64,000 bases of DNA from Phlegmacium glaucopus (lineage: Eukaryota; Basidiomycota; Agaricomycetes; Agaricales; Cortinariaceae). The translations under genes were made by a program, and so were the position numbers. The notes below the pieces were generated by a model. That model was not told the DNA's origin, made no database searches, and saw only the letters and a list, made by a program, of their open reading frames with translations. Below, one piece after another: positions 1-11,169 of the stretch; position 1 is the first letter of the stretch, and each line of letters begins with the position of its first letter. The stretch lies in assembly GCA_015039465.1 (NCBI GenBank), contig MU130701.1:395026-459025 (forward strand), read 5' to 3'.

Positions 1-690
1 TCAGGAACAAGGCTGCGCCTTTCAAGTGTTGACTCAGGACCTTTCATATTTTGACATGACTACACGGCTATGGAGCTGATATATTTTTGCTATTAGGCTA
101 TGCGCACTGCCTTCTTTTCTTTTCTCTCGCACTTTGACACTTGTACAGAATTTTTTATTGTTCCTTCTTCTTTTTCTTGTTCTTTTCTTCTCGCAGCTGT
201 CCTTTCTTCATTCCTCTTCTGACAGCGTGTACTCCTTTCTTTTTTTATTTGTTTTACATAGCCTCATCCTTAGGTATAAATACTGCTCTTTTGTACCAGG
301 ATAGGTAGTTCAGTTCAATTCATTCTTACCCCCCACTTTCATCATCTCAGTGGAATTCCAGTGAATTCCTTCCTTAAGTTCGCTTTTTCAGTCCCTTACT
401 GTCACTGTCCTCTACTGTCAACCGCTATAGTCTTACTGAAGACTCTCTCTTACCCATCCTCATCCTCGTCTTCTACCTCATTCATCTTCCAAGACCTTCA
501 TCCTCATCCTCCTCACCTCTACTCTTGCTCCCTACCTCTGTGTGATACAAGTCAAGGTTACACCTTCCCTAAACGAACAACAGGGAGGCTTTTGACTTAA
601 AGACTAGTCCATTGCTCTCTGGTTGGTGTTTATATACAACAACAACAACAATTTATAGCGGTTAAACATTCTATATGAAAATTCAAGGTC
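1..690 (+). other. Pyrimidine-rich stretch with TATA-like promoter motif, no gene assigned
   Basis: The stretch is T/C-rich. A TATAAATA motif lies near 276, followed by CA/TC-rich sequence and a 79-codon open frame (361-600) with no recognisable domain. A run of CAA triplets follows near 640. The arrangement could be a promoter with leader or the end of an LTR retrotransposon cut by the window edge. I cannot tell which, and I do not call a gene. Confidence 0.25.
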
Positions 691-701
691 TTTGCTGTGA
701 T

Positions 702-1012
702 CCACCAGATCTGATCAGATCTGAGCAGATTTGGCAGGCATTCTGAGCAGATCTGAGCAGAATGGAAATGATATACCTCCCTAACCTTAATAAAACCCTA
801 ACCAAACCTTAACTCAAACCTTAACCAAACCTTAACTCAAACCTTAACCAAACCTTAACCAAACCTTAACCAAACCTTAGCCAAACCTTAACAGAAGTAG
901 CTAGTAGGTCTCTATTTTCTCAGATCCACTTGGATCCACTCAGAATCTGAGCAGATCTGAGCAGATCTGGTCGGATATAACAATTCTGATCAGATCTGAT
1001 CAGATCCGGTGG
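702..1012. mobile_element. Small non-autonomous inverted-repeat element (MITE-like)
   Basis: The ends are inverted copies. The left end reads CCACCAGATCTGATCAGATC, and the reverse complement of the right end reads CCACCGGATCTGATCAGATC. Further copies of the words GATCTGATCAG and GAGCAGATCTGAGCAG lie inside each end. The core is the 11-bp repeat annotated separately. No coding capacity is visible. I found no convincing target-site duplication, so the superfamily is open. Confidence 0.5.
784..893. repeat. Telomere-like minisatellite, 11-12 bp unit
   Basis: About ten head-to-tail copies of AACCTTAACCA and close variants. The leftmost units contain true CCCTAA words (ACCCTAACC), which is the C-strand of the TTAGGG telomere repeat used by basidiomycetes; later units drift to CCTTAA. 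The array lies between the inverted ends of the small element at 702-1012. Confidence 0.7.
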
Positions 1013-1149
1013 GGGACAGAAAAGTACTGGAAATTTCATAAATTCTACATAAATTCTAAGGGACTCCCAGGGCCTCCTGATGTGATTTAATCAAGATGGT
1101 CAATGCACCAGGATGCACTAAAGGTGTCAAAATCATTTTTCCTGATGCA

Positions 1150-1251
1150 GTCCAAGTTCAGTCCGAGCTGAGTCCAAGTTGAGTCCGAATCCAAGTAATT
1201 TTTTACTTGGACTCGGACTCAGCTCGGACTCAGCTCAGACTGAACTTGGAC
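1150..1251. repeat. Near-perfect 49-bp inverted repeat with 4-nt loop
   Basis: The left arm 1150-1198 and right arm 1203-1251 are reverse complements with about four mismatches, separated by TTTT. Both arms are built from the hexamer-like words GGACTC and CAGTCC, which continue less regularly to about 1440. As RNA or single-stranded DNA this would fold into a long hairpin. It is probably a small foldback repeat; no gene overlaps it. Confidence 0.7.
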
Positions 1252-1468
1252 TGACTTGGACTGAACTCGGACTTTTGATGTTTTTACTCGGACTACTTGG
1301 ATTCCGATCAGATTCTGATTGGACTGGTGGGTGAGTGTAAAGTCTTGCTTTCACCGGACTCTCACTGGACTTTTACTGGAATTTTACTGGAGTCCGCCAG
1401 ACTTTTGGCAGTCCAGCGGAGTCCGGCCGGACAACGTGGGGGACTGTAAAGTACACCAGTTGGGTGTC

Positions 1469-3206
1469 ATGCTCATGTCTCTGTCGTCTTCAAGCAAGTC
1501 CAACAAGTATGTACATTCTGCTCTTCATTGTCTTACTTATCTACCCCTTTCTGGCCTCTTATTAGAAAGAAAACTCCCATTGTTAATATTGAGCCTGTCT
1601 CTGATGATGGTCTGTCTTCTCTGGGAACTTTTCCATCTCCAATGAAGGTTTTGAAGACCAAAGGGAAGAGCAAGGCACAACTGTCCACCCCAATCAAGAT
1701 ATCCAGTGATGACAACAATGATATCAAGCCTCACACTACAGAGTGCATTAAATTTTTTATGATTTTTCACCCTGTTTACTAGCAAGCCACTCTCTGGTGT
1801 GAACCTCAGTGGTTCTGATGTGGATGAGACTCAAAAGCCTGCCAGGAAAGCTAGGAAGTCTCCCATAAAGTCATCTGGATGCCATCAGTGAGCTCTGCTT
1901 TTTGTATGCTCTTCATCATCTATTCATTTCCTTTAGGGTTTCTTTGACTGCCAGCACTACTGCCTCAGATGATCTCCCATCCACCATTTTTTACCTGCAG
2001 CAGATAAAACATGGTCACTATCCATCCACCAACATGAGTGATTTTTGACTGTTGTTGTGGTTCATATTTGAAATCTCATTTGCCACAGTTCTACCTTTAC
2101 CATCCACCTGGCTGACTCTATGAAGGGTCCCACTTATGCTCTGAAAGACTTGGGGGATCCTGAAACTGACAAGTCTATTTTTATTCAGCCTCATGGCCTT
2201 GATGTGATTTTTGAACCACCTACACTGATGTGCAGGTTTTTTTTTTGTATACTGTATTCTTAAATCTAACTGTACTTTTAGTTCCTTGGATGCTGCCACA
2301 TATTTTGAGTGCTGCACCCCTTTCATTAACCCCACCAAAATCTCTCCAGAAAAACTGTTGATTGGTGATTATAAGCACTTAATTTGGCCTGGTTTGAAAC
2401 AGAATGCTATTTTCACAATGCTAGGTGCTGTAAGCCTGTGCAATATCATTCATTTGACATCAATTGGTAGCCACAGATATCATGCAGTTACAATCATTCA
2501 ACATGGACCATCATTTGCAGGCTTCACAACCTTCTTGGAAATAAAGTATGCATGCAGAAATATGTTTGGGCCATTTGATTTTGGTTGTCTATTGACATTT
2601 TCCAGCAGATGCGAAGGTCTTTTGTTGGCTTGTCAGTCTGATTTTACCTCTTTCATTTATTTAATCTGTGCTAATGACACCTATAACAGATGGGTCCTCA
2701 TCTGATGTCCTGAATACTAAATGAAACATGAAGGCATTCAGGTCCTCTGTGAATGCCTGCCGCTTTGTGGGTTGACAAGCAGTTCCCACCTTTCATCAAT
2801 TTTGATCAGGACAGTGTGTGCTCTCTGTTTCCATCTTGTTCCCCTCTGATGCTTTCCATTCTAGTTCCTATTTACAATGTTCATTCTGGTCCCTTCATGT
2901 TTACAAAGGAATATTTCATTGGCCTTCCCTCCTGCCCTGTTTAAAGAAAGCTGGGATCTGAAGCTTGCTGATCTTCCTCTTAATGCATTGGTTACAGTTT
3001 TCTTCACCATGAACACATGCACAAGTACATGAACACCACCTACTCCTAGTGTGCTGCAGACCTCTGTGGCAAGTAGTTCCTCTTCCCGTGACAACACATC
3101 TTGCAGCCCTACAAAAGAAGGCCACAACAACATCCCCAAGTCTGGCTCTACCAGGTTCTCTCCCCAACTTACAGTTCTTGATATACCATGGTGTGATTCC
3201 AGATGA
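1469..3206 (+). CDS. Unassigned multi-exon gene, possibly decaying
   Basis: Several open stretches can be joined across plausible short introns. A first exon from 1469 or 1475 is followed by a donor GTATGT near 1508 and an acceptor near 1565. Next comes a Ser/Lys-rich exon starting KKTPIVNIEPVSDDG, then exons near 1784-1890, 2090-2234 and 2282 onward. The longest open part, about 2282-2700, contains LIGDYKHLIWPGLKQN. Further exon-like pieces near 2805, 2940-3030 and 3050-3205 end at TGA 3206. The N-terminal half is low-complexity and basic; no domain is recognised. The lineage looks like an agaricomycete-specific family or a transposon-borne gene. Exon joins after 2450 are uncertain and the gene may be broken. 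Confidence 0.35.
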
Positions 3207-3374
3207 TGATTGGTGTGTTGCTTGTTACTTGAATTACATGAATATTTGTTGCCCAAAATATGTTCAAAATTTGTGTTCAAAACTCAAAAGTAGATGTACT
3301 ATGATGTGCACTTGCTCAGTCATGCAATGTAGTCACATTGATGTACCTGTGGCATGGACAGACCATAAGTAGTG

Positions 3375-4767
3375 TCATAGTTTGTGAATTGATCCATCCC
3401 TTTTCTGTGCACATTTAATCCAGTACATCTTTGTTGATGGCTCTACATACATACATTTCTGATTTGGAAATTGAGGATTCAGATATGGTATGATATTGAA
3501 GTGCTGAGCATAGACAAGAAACAAATCTGTACAGGGATGGCAAGGAGCTCATCTGCAGGGGACTGCACAGAACACAATACATAACTGAACAACATGATGA
3601 CCTGTAATAAAATTCAAGCCAAAGATGAGTTTGGAAACATACCTTCAAGACCACTTTGCAGCCAAACTTTGGTTGGATCAATGTTAATGAAGACCACATC
3701 AGGATGGCCAAAGGTCCATGAACCTCAGGGTGGAGCGGCATTCACTGTAAGAGGACACTACATGTGTACTTACCTATTCACTACATATTCTATCCTGCCC
3801 CCTTCCTTAGTCATTACCAATGGTTATTGTAGTCACCAATGAATATTCCCTAGCAGTTACATGTGTGTACTCTGGGTAGATACCTATCACACATTCCTTA
3901 GGGAACATGTGTCCTACATTTACTTTCATTTGTCATGTTGTTACCTGGGCCAAGGGTAGTTACCTCAGTCCATCTATTTACAATGTATATAAGGTAGAAG
4001 GTGTCATTTACAAACAACACCTTGATATAAACTTGGTTCTCAGCAATAACCTTCTCCTAACTCAATAGTAGCTAACCACTATAAGTTGATGTCCCCTAAC
4101 ATTCACAGTCTGAGGGGAAAGAATGTTATGTGGAGCATAATACAAGTGGTTTTGTAACTGAAAATTTGAAGTTCATCAAATGGTAGATGAGTATTGACAG
4201 GCCCTATCTTAGAACCACTATAAAGAGAGGATCATTCAAATTGTTGCTGAAATGGGTGACAAAGTTAGCCAAAGCACAATAGAGGTCTGGTAGATTGAAT
4301 TTTGTTATAGCATTGTTGACAGAAAGTTTCATAGTTGGGTCCTTAGTTGCATGTAATGCTGTATGACCTGGTATAATTGTTCTATATGGTAGTGGCAAAG
4401 AAGGGTGTATGCCAGACTCAAGCACATTCACAAGTTCGACATAGTCCACATTGCACCAGATAGCCTGAGAAGGATGGGCTGCTGGTTGAATACATGTATC
4501 ATCTGCTGTATGCTCAAAAGTATATGAAGACCTATCTGTTGGTTCCTCAGGTAGCCCTTCATTGAGACAGTTAATGGTTGTCATCTCCATTCTCACTGTC
4601 ATTGTTTGACCAAAGCAAGAATGACTGGATGCCAGTGTGAGCTTTGTGGATTGAAGTTGCAAGATTGAACTGCCAGTGCTTTTCAGCACAATCAAGATAG
4701 CAGCAGATCTGTCATAAACTTTCTTGACACAGTATTTAAGTCCCCAGCTTTGGAAGAGCCTTGCCAT
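3375..4767 (-). pseudogene. Decayed transposon-borne protein gene (C-terminal half), interrupted by a solo LTR
   Basis: On the minus strand an open part (4767-4204) ends in a segment of the type PTMKLSVNNAITKFNLPDL. Short in-phase pieces follow: THLPFDELQIFSYK (near 4150), SPQTVNAAPP (near 4110), GHPDVVFINIDPTKVWLQSG (near 3700), then HHVVQLCIVFCAVP, and a last piece with QHFNIIPYLNPQFPNQ ending at TGA 3375. The order and spacing of these motifs match, from memory, the C-terminal part of proteins carried by agaricomycete KDZ/Plavaka-class transposons (DUF6830-like). A frameshift near 4140, an in-frame TGA just after AAPP, and the 356-bp LTR inserted at the TVN codons show that it is dead. The upstream half was not recognised. 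Confidence 0.5.
3746..4101 (+). mobile_element. Solo LTR of a retrotransposon with TTCAC target duplications
   Basis: The element begins TGTAAGAGGACAC and ends CCCCTAACA, the TG...CA termini of an LTR. Perfect 5-bp direct repeats TTCAC flank it at 3741-3745 and 4102-4106. A TATATAAG promoter motif lies near 3989 in the plus orientation. No internal retrotransposon genes are adjacent, so this is a solo LTR left by recombination. It interrupts the transposon protein relic on the minus strand, and removing it restores the frame of the surrounding codons. Confidence 0.8.
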
Positions 4768-7147
4768 TTTAGCAGTTGTCTTATTTCCACAAGGAGGGCA
4801 TTAATACAAATATTTCTAATAGTGAGTCTTCAAGTTTCCTACTGGGCTTACAGTCTGAAATGTGTCATTGTTAGCATTTATCAATTCTTCTCCCAAGAAA
4901 AATACTCATTGGGCCAAGCAGTCAACCAGGAAAGGCAATCCTTCACTGTCTCAGTTCAATGAAGTAGATTATCCCAACTTTTTTTTGTACAGTGATGTCA
5001 GTGAGTTATTGTAGTCTATGCTTTTATTATGCCTGACTAGTATTCTTGAAGTCATCTTTTTGTCACCTCCCTCTCCATCCTGCCACCAACATCCACAAAT
5101 TTATTTTTTTTCCATCCAGAGAAAACTTGTATTACATGCAATGCTAGTATTCACATGAAGAATAGTCTTGAGGCTGGGACACCACCAGTTGTCACATATG
5201 TAGTTATTTGTTCTTCAGCTTCACCTTGTTCATTTTCTCTAGGCCTATATAATGCTTGCAACACAGACTTCACTTTCTCTGCAGACAACATTGCAGGTAT
5301 CAAGGATTTACCACTGACAACTGTACAAAAAAGGTTCCAAAGATCTTCCTCAGGATGCTGTAGTCACCATTGGCTACACTACAGGCACCTTTGTTTACAG
5401 ACTGCCTTAGCATTGAATCTCATATTTGTGATTCTCCTTGGTATATAGTATACCCTCCTCTGCAGATACCAATGTCTCCTTGTTGGAATTTAGGATGTCA
5501 GTTTAAAGAATACACAATTGCAACAGAGCAATAGTATAGTAGCTTAGTGCAATGATAGAATATCAGGTATATTGGTTTCAACTGATGAGGATTCACCTCA
5601 AAAGTTCATAGCTTATATACAATAGAATTGTGGCTATGCTTATCTACAAGTCATATCCACTATTGGGCTGATATCAAAAATAATCAAATGATGCAATATT
5701 GTATGATACTGATATGATTGGATCAATATTTACAACACTCCTATGATGCTGACAAGAAAGGCAAGGGAGTTCAGAGGGTCTTCAAGTAGGGGAGATACAT
5801 ATTTAGTTGACTATTGTCCTTAACCATGAATATTAATTGATATTTGTCTTTTTCATTTCTATAAGCTTTTTTTTGTAAGAACTAAATATGTTATATATTT
5901 ACTCTACACCAAAGAGAAAGAGTACTAGATATAAATCATCCACTGACTCTGATTCTCTGAAATAAGACTTTTTGAATTCTCTCATCCCTGAAACTTGGAT
6001 ATTCTACACAAAGATCATTAGCAAGGAAAGCATATCAGAGGGTGAATAAATTGCCATATGCTGTAATGATGTAGTAGGCACTACGGTAGAAAAGGGTGTT
6101 TATTTTGCGAGAGGAAGGGACTCTGTCTGCTTTGGTGTTCAAGCAACGGGTGGTTTGTATCTTGATAGCACAGAATTCTTGGCAACAGACCTTTGTTGCT
6201 CCGAGAAAATACTTGTGTTTTTCTTTAATAGCAATAGAAGTAGGGCTCATAATATGAGTCCTTTGAGAGTGATTTATTGGGGAGTATTCAACTACTTTTC
6301 TACAGTACATAAGGTCAAGTATTTAAGTAAATAAAACAATGGGCAGAAACAAGTGGCATAGAGGAATAGAAAATGGTAATTGGGCCATCCGGTGGCCCTA
6401 TCCCTTTTTGGTAATACTCTGTAATCCTTATTGTCCAACAGTAAAGCATTTTGCTTTACTTACAATGCCATATTTGTCATGCTGCCACCATTTGCATTTC
6501 TGTAGAAGAAACCAGCATCAACACTTAGATTTTTTAGCATGCTGGCTCCAGTAGCAAGGGTGCTATCAAATACACTGCAAATGAACAGGTTAACTGAAGT
6601 AGGACATTTGTTCATCACAGTATGATTTCTCTGGCTGTTGATGCCTTGGAAAACAAGGAAAATGGAACACATTGATGACTTAAATTTGCATAAGCATGGT
6701 TCTTGCAATTTTTGTTTATTATTTCAGCATAAATATTAATTAATGCACCAAAAACTTGTTAATACAGCTGATGATTAAACAAGGGAATTAGAGTTGTCTA
6801 CCCTACAACTGCTGATTAAACCTATTACTGGGTGACTTAAATGCATGTGGTTAAAAAGTATGGTCAGGGGACTATTATTTGTTATGCCACAAATTGCATG
6901 TCTGGATTAAAACCAATAAATCTGTGAATATCCTTATAGACTTGGCACAGGAAAAGTTAAATAAACTATATTGGGTTAGAAAATGTCATGTGGTGTGATT
7001 GTGGAGCAACAGAATATTTTTAATGAATATTCAGGGGAAGATTGGTGCCCTAGCAACAGTAGGAGTAAAAATAACCAAAATGTGATTGGGTGGGAATTAA
7101 ATGATCTGAAACAATCAGGGCTGATCAGGAACAAGGGAAGTGATTGG
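4768..7147. other. AT-rich intergenic or decayed repeat DNA, no gene supported
   Basis: This is 2.4 kb of AT-rich sequence with frequent stops. Short minus-strand open stretches near 5150-5450 may be upstream remains of the transposon protein relic. A 91-codon minus frame at 6035-6310, with the segment VPSSRKINTLFYRSAYYI, has the texture of an exon, but I cannot assign it. Nothing else stands out. Confidence 0.4.
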
Positions 7148-8285
7148 TGATGTAACTGCACAGAGTTGGTTGAGAAAATGTGTATTTCAAGATCCTAAAA
7201 TCTCTACTCAAAACAATAATCCAATCAATACTTTGTATAATTTTATAATGTGAGTTTGGGTTTTCTAAAAAGTATAACCTTTCCAAAATTCTGAATTTCA
7301 CTTCAACTGACAAACAAAAAAAAAAAAAAAATGGAGAAAAATAAAAACAAAAAAAAACTTAAAAACACTGCAAAATATAGCGCGCACAAAAAAAAAAGAA
7401 AAAAAAATCCCAAAAACCATCCGAATGAAAAAAAAAGTGAAAACACAAGACAAAAACGAAGTGACAACAAAACAAAAAGAGCATAAACTAAAAGAACACA
7501 AGACACAGGCAACAACAAAAACAAAAGAAACAACCAAAAAAAAAAAAAACAAGCAAAAAAAAAAGAAAACAACACACCGGAGAAACCCACATGAATGTTC
7601 AAGCACCAAGACTCAAAAACAAACCAGAACCAAAAAAAACGGACAAAAAAACAGGAAATAGATTGAAAAACAAGGAGGAAAGAAAAAACATAACAGTCGA
7701 ACAAAATACAAACCCCAGACGGGGTAAATAAGAAAAAAAACAGATTCAAAAATAAACAACACACCAAAAACAAAGAAAAACGCATCTGCTAACACAAAGA
7801 GCAAGAACACACCATCTGCACACTTGGGAACTAAAAAAAAAAAGCAACAAAGCAACAGAATCAGTGACCCAATACAAAAACTCAGAACACTGGTGAAAAT
7901 AGCAAACACCATTGAAGACAGAAAAGAAGCCTACGAGGCCTCGAAAGGATCAAATAGATCAGAACTGATAACAGACTCCAGAACCAATGAGAAAACAGAA
8001 AGAAACAGAAACAAAAGTCTTACAAATTCTGTTAATGATTTGGGGGCAAAACACAAAAAGCAAAAAACCCAAAAAATTGAGAGCACCCAAAAAGAGACAA
8101 AAAATAGTGGTGATAGTGTGTGTCAGTTGAAGTGAAATTCAGAATTTTGGAAAGGTTATACTTTCTAGAAAACCCAAACTCACATCATAAAATTATACAA
8201 AGTATTGATTGGATTATTGTTTTGAGTAGAGATTTTAGGATCTTGAAATACACATTTTCTCAACCAACTCTGTGCAGTTACATCA
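7148..8285. mobile_element. Foldback element: 165-bp terminal inverted repeats around an A-rich core
   Basis: The left arm 7148-7312 and right arm 8121-8285 are reverse complements over 165 bp with only two differences by eye. The ends are TGATGTAACTGCACAG and its complement. The 808-bp core (7313-8120) is strikingly A-rich and T-poor on the plus strand: positions 7441-7500 hold 39 A and 3 T. Open frames in the core encode only Lys/Thr/Asn-rich low-complexity peptides, or Phe-rich ones on the other strand, and look like composition artefacts. No clear target duplication was found. The close match between arms implies a recent insertion or ongoing gene conversion. Confidence 0.75.
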
Positions 8286-8878
8286 ATGCATAGATCAAAA
8301 GAGAGACCATTAGCAATGAAATGTGAATTATGAGTGAATTGGGGTTTCTGCTATACAAACTAATATTGATGTCTTCATTGGCCTTTTCAGCACTGTCTGG
8401 GTAATCTGGAGGTTCATCCAAATGAAGGGTGAGATCTCAACCTGTCAGTAGGTACTTGGAGGAAGCATTTAGGTGTTTATAGAAAGACAGAGAGAGAAAA
8501 GAGCTGTTTGCAATGAGTCCATTTCAGATTTGAAGACATTAGTATAAGTAGTAAAAGTAAAAAAATGAATGTCTGGATTGAACACTATTGCACTACCACT
8601 GGATAATGATGAGTCAGGCATAGCTTGTAACAGGAAATAGCTTACAATGGCAGGGTCACATGACAACACTTACACCTTCAAACACAAAAAAAAAATCAAC
8701 CAAGATCCATTTTTGCTGTTAACCATGCATCTTTTCTTAAAACTCCTGCCTTTTGCATTATTTGTTGATGTCTTATTACCCACCAAGGCCAATTTTCAAG
8801 GTATGGCAACAAAATATCAGCCCTTATTGAAGCTAATCCATTTTTTTCCATTTCTTGCTGCAGATTTGTCACTAGGAG

Positions 8879-9576
8879 TAGTGTTTGAAGGTCTGGTTAT
8901 GAGACTGGAAAAAGACCATAACTAGACTGGACTGGACTGGAAAAAGACCAGTCTCAATTAACCATTGATGCACTTGAGATGCTTTTATACATCGCAGTGG
9001 TGCAGTGCGAGGTTGTGGGCTGGTGTGGTTGAAGCAATCTAGGGTAAAGGTCTGTTATTGTTACATGTCACAGTCGCAGTAACTAGTATCTACTCAATTC
9101 CAAGTACAGAACAAAACCAAGCTCATCACCGTTATTTTGTGGTTTAGACCAGTCTAAACCTGCAAAAGGGTAGCCCTAATTTACCCCTTTCCAACGAGCC
9201 CAAGATCATAAAGATCCAATAAACACTGGCTGAGAAATAAATAGATCTGTAAAATAGTCAACAATATTCACTAAAATAAGGCATTTTACTAATATTACTG
9301 TATAAAATCCAAATCCTAATGGAATTTAATGTTCTTGGGCTTGTTTGGAAGCTATTATTTAACTGAACAACCATTTTGATACAGAAATATATATCTGTGA
9401 GCAGAAGACCAGTTAGGACCAGGACAAGTCCTAGGACCAAAAGAAACTGATGTACACCAGTCTTAAGTGGTACAGTCTGGTCTTTTGAGGTCCTAGGACC
9501 AAGGTAAACTGGTTATGGTCTCGGTTAAAGGCCCTGAGGGTCAAAAAACCAGACTGGACTGGACTTTTAAACACTA
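8879..9576. mobile_element. Non-autonomous hAT-like element (698 bp)
   Basis: Termini are TAGTGTTTGAAGG and, as reverse complement of the right end, TAGTGTTTAAAAG, fitting the hAT terminal consensus YARNG. The flanks are 8-bp direct repeats with one mismatch, ACTAGGAG (8871-8878) and ACTGGGAG (9577-9584); 8 bp is the hAT duplication length. Closing the insertion recreates the sequence seen in the neighbouring tandem unit near 9720. Internal GGACTGGACT-type words occur near both ends. There is no transposase, so it is a MITE-type derivative. Confidence 0.7.
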
Positions 9577-9960
9577 ACTGGGAGGTCCTGTGATTGACCC
9601 CTCAGTACTTGCTTCAAATAGTGATGTCTTCCAATACAATGCCCAAGGTATGGCAACCAAACATTAGCACTTATTAAAGCTGATCCTAGGCCTTCATTTA
9701 TCATTTCTCACTTCAAATTTGTTACTGGGGGTCCTGTGGTTGATCCCTCAGTGCTCACTTTAAATAGCAATAATGCTCAAGGTATGGCAACTAAACATCA
9801 GCCTTATTGAAGCTGATGTGATTGACCCTTCAGTACTCACTTCAAATACCAATGTCTTCCAATACAATGCTTAAGGTATGGCAACCAAACATCAGTGCTT
9901 ATCAAAGCTGATCCTGGGCCTTCATTACTCATTTCTCACTGCAGATTTTTTACTGGGGGG

Positions 9961-10536
9961 TGTTAAGTTTAAGAAAAGGGAAAACATTGGAGTGATTTTG
10001 GAACAGACAGAACAGAACCAGACTGTAACAGAAAGGACTTTGGCGTCAGTGTATGTGCTGTGCCACCCAACTCCTACAATGTCCTGGTTTCAGAACTGGA
10101 AGAGAAAGGAATAAGAATAGAAGCCTCAGAGGACTTAAAGGATGAACAAGGGGAACTAAGTTGATATTCAAAACTGGGGAAAAAATACAAGTCTTGGGTA
10201 CTTAAATAAGCAAGGAATAGCAACAAATGTAAAAGATAAATATAATAGTGCTATGCTCTGCTCCCAAAAGTCCTGCATTCTTGGGTGAATAATCCAATGC
10301 TGGTGTGCTGACTGATAATGGGAAAGTGATGACAGAGATATAGTCATTATGGTGATGATGAGGAGGACAGGCTTGGAGTAGTACCAGGGGGGCTGGAATG
10401 GTACAGAGAACCTTTGGACCTGGTTTATGGAAGAGTAATACCAGATGTAAGGGAAGCACTGGTATGGATGGAGTGTGGACTACCAGAGACAGCTCTGATG
10501 GAACCAGACTGGAGTAACACATGACAGAATGTAACA
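9961..10536 (+). mobile_element. LTR-like insertion (solo LTR candidate), 576 bp
   Basis: It starts TGTTAAGTTT and ends GAATGTAACA, giving TGTTA/TAACA complementary termini. It is flanked by GGGGG on both sides (9956-9960 and 10537-10541). The same tandem unit without the insertion reads TTACTGGGGGTCCTG near 9721, so the empty site supports a 5-bp duplication. No retrotransposon coding sequence is inside. Orientation is not proved. Confidence 0.55.
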
Positions 10537-10660
10537 GGGGGTCCTGCAGTTGACCCCTCAGTGCTCACCTCAAATAGCAATGATACTTGAGGTATGGCAA
10601 CTAAAAATTAACCCTTACTGAAGCTGATGAAATTGACCCCTCAGTACTCACTTCAAATAG

Positions 10661-11165
10661 CAATAGTTGCTATCCAGAGTCATAATCTTGAATCAAGACT
10701 TCACACATACATGGATTACTTTTACTAAGGGTAGAAGAAACACTGCTCAACTTGTCCAATTATTCATGTGTCATAACTTATATGTTCAACATGACTTCAT
10801 TGCTGCTTTTAAGAATTTGATAAAAAGAATCCTTTATTTGGCATTCAGAAACAATTAATGCTAAGTATGTTATAGTGGGGATGGCCACCTCCTGTTATGG
10901 CCGTGGGAGCGTCACGTCACGTCACACAGCCAAAAGCGTGACAAACTGTGAAACACATGAATCTTTTGTTGCTCACTCAGTTTTGCATGCTTTACCTTGA
11001 TTCTTTTTAGTGTAAAAAAGTGTTAAAATATATTAGAAGCTTTAAAATCATAAGTTAAAGTGACATAAACTACCTAATCATCATCCCATGACTCCCATAT
11101 CCTCATTTCCTTCTTCTGAGAAGTCAAATTCCTCCCCAGACTCTGAAATATCTTCTGTCCCTTTA
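10661..11165. other. AT-rich intergenic DNA, nothing assigned
   Basis: A plus-strand frame of 63 codons (10667-10858) has no recognisable content. A short CACGTCACGTCAC run lies near 10917. No gene or element boundary is seen. Confidence 0.4.
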
Positions 11166-11169
11166 AGTT

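Larger units (their letters stand above)
8740..10660. repeat. Degenerate tandem repeat, about 145-bp unit, with two insertions
   Basis: Diverged direct copies share the words GACCCCTCAGTACTCAC, CAAGGTATGGCAAC, CAGCCCTTATTGAAGCTGAT and TTTCTCACTGCAGATTTGTT. Copies or part-copies lie at about 8740-8878, 9577-9727, 9728-9818, 9818-9960 and 10537-10660. The array is split by a hAT-like element (8879-9576) and an LTR-like element (9961-10536). Uninterrupted copies of the unit provide the empty sites for both insertions. Confidence 0.65.

Noticed and set aside
7303..8135. Long open frames in the A-rich core (Phe-rich on minus, Lys/Thr-rich on plus)
   Set aside because: They follow directly from the lack of T (no TAA/TGA/TAG on plus; F/L/V codons on minus), have no domain, and run into the inverted repeat arms.
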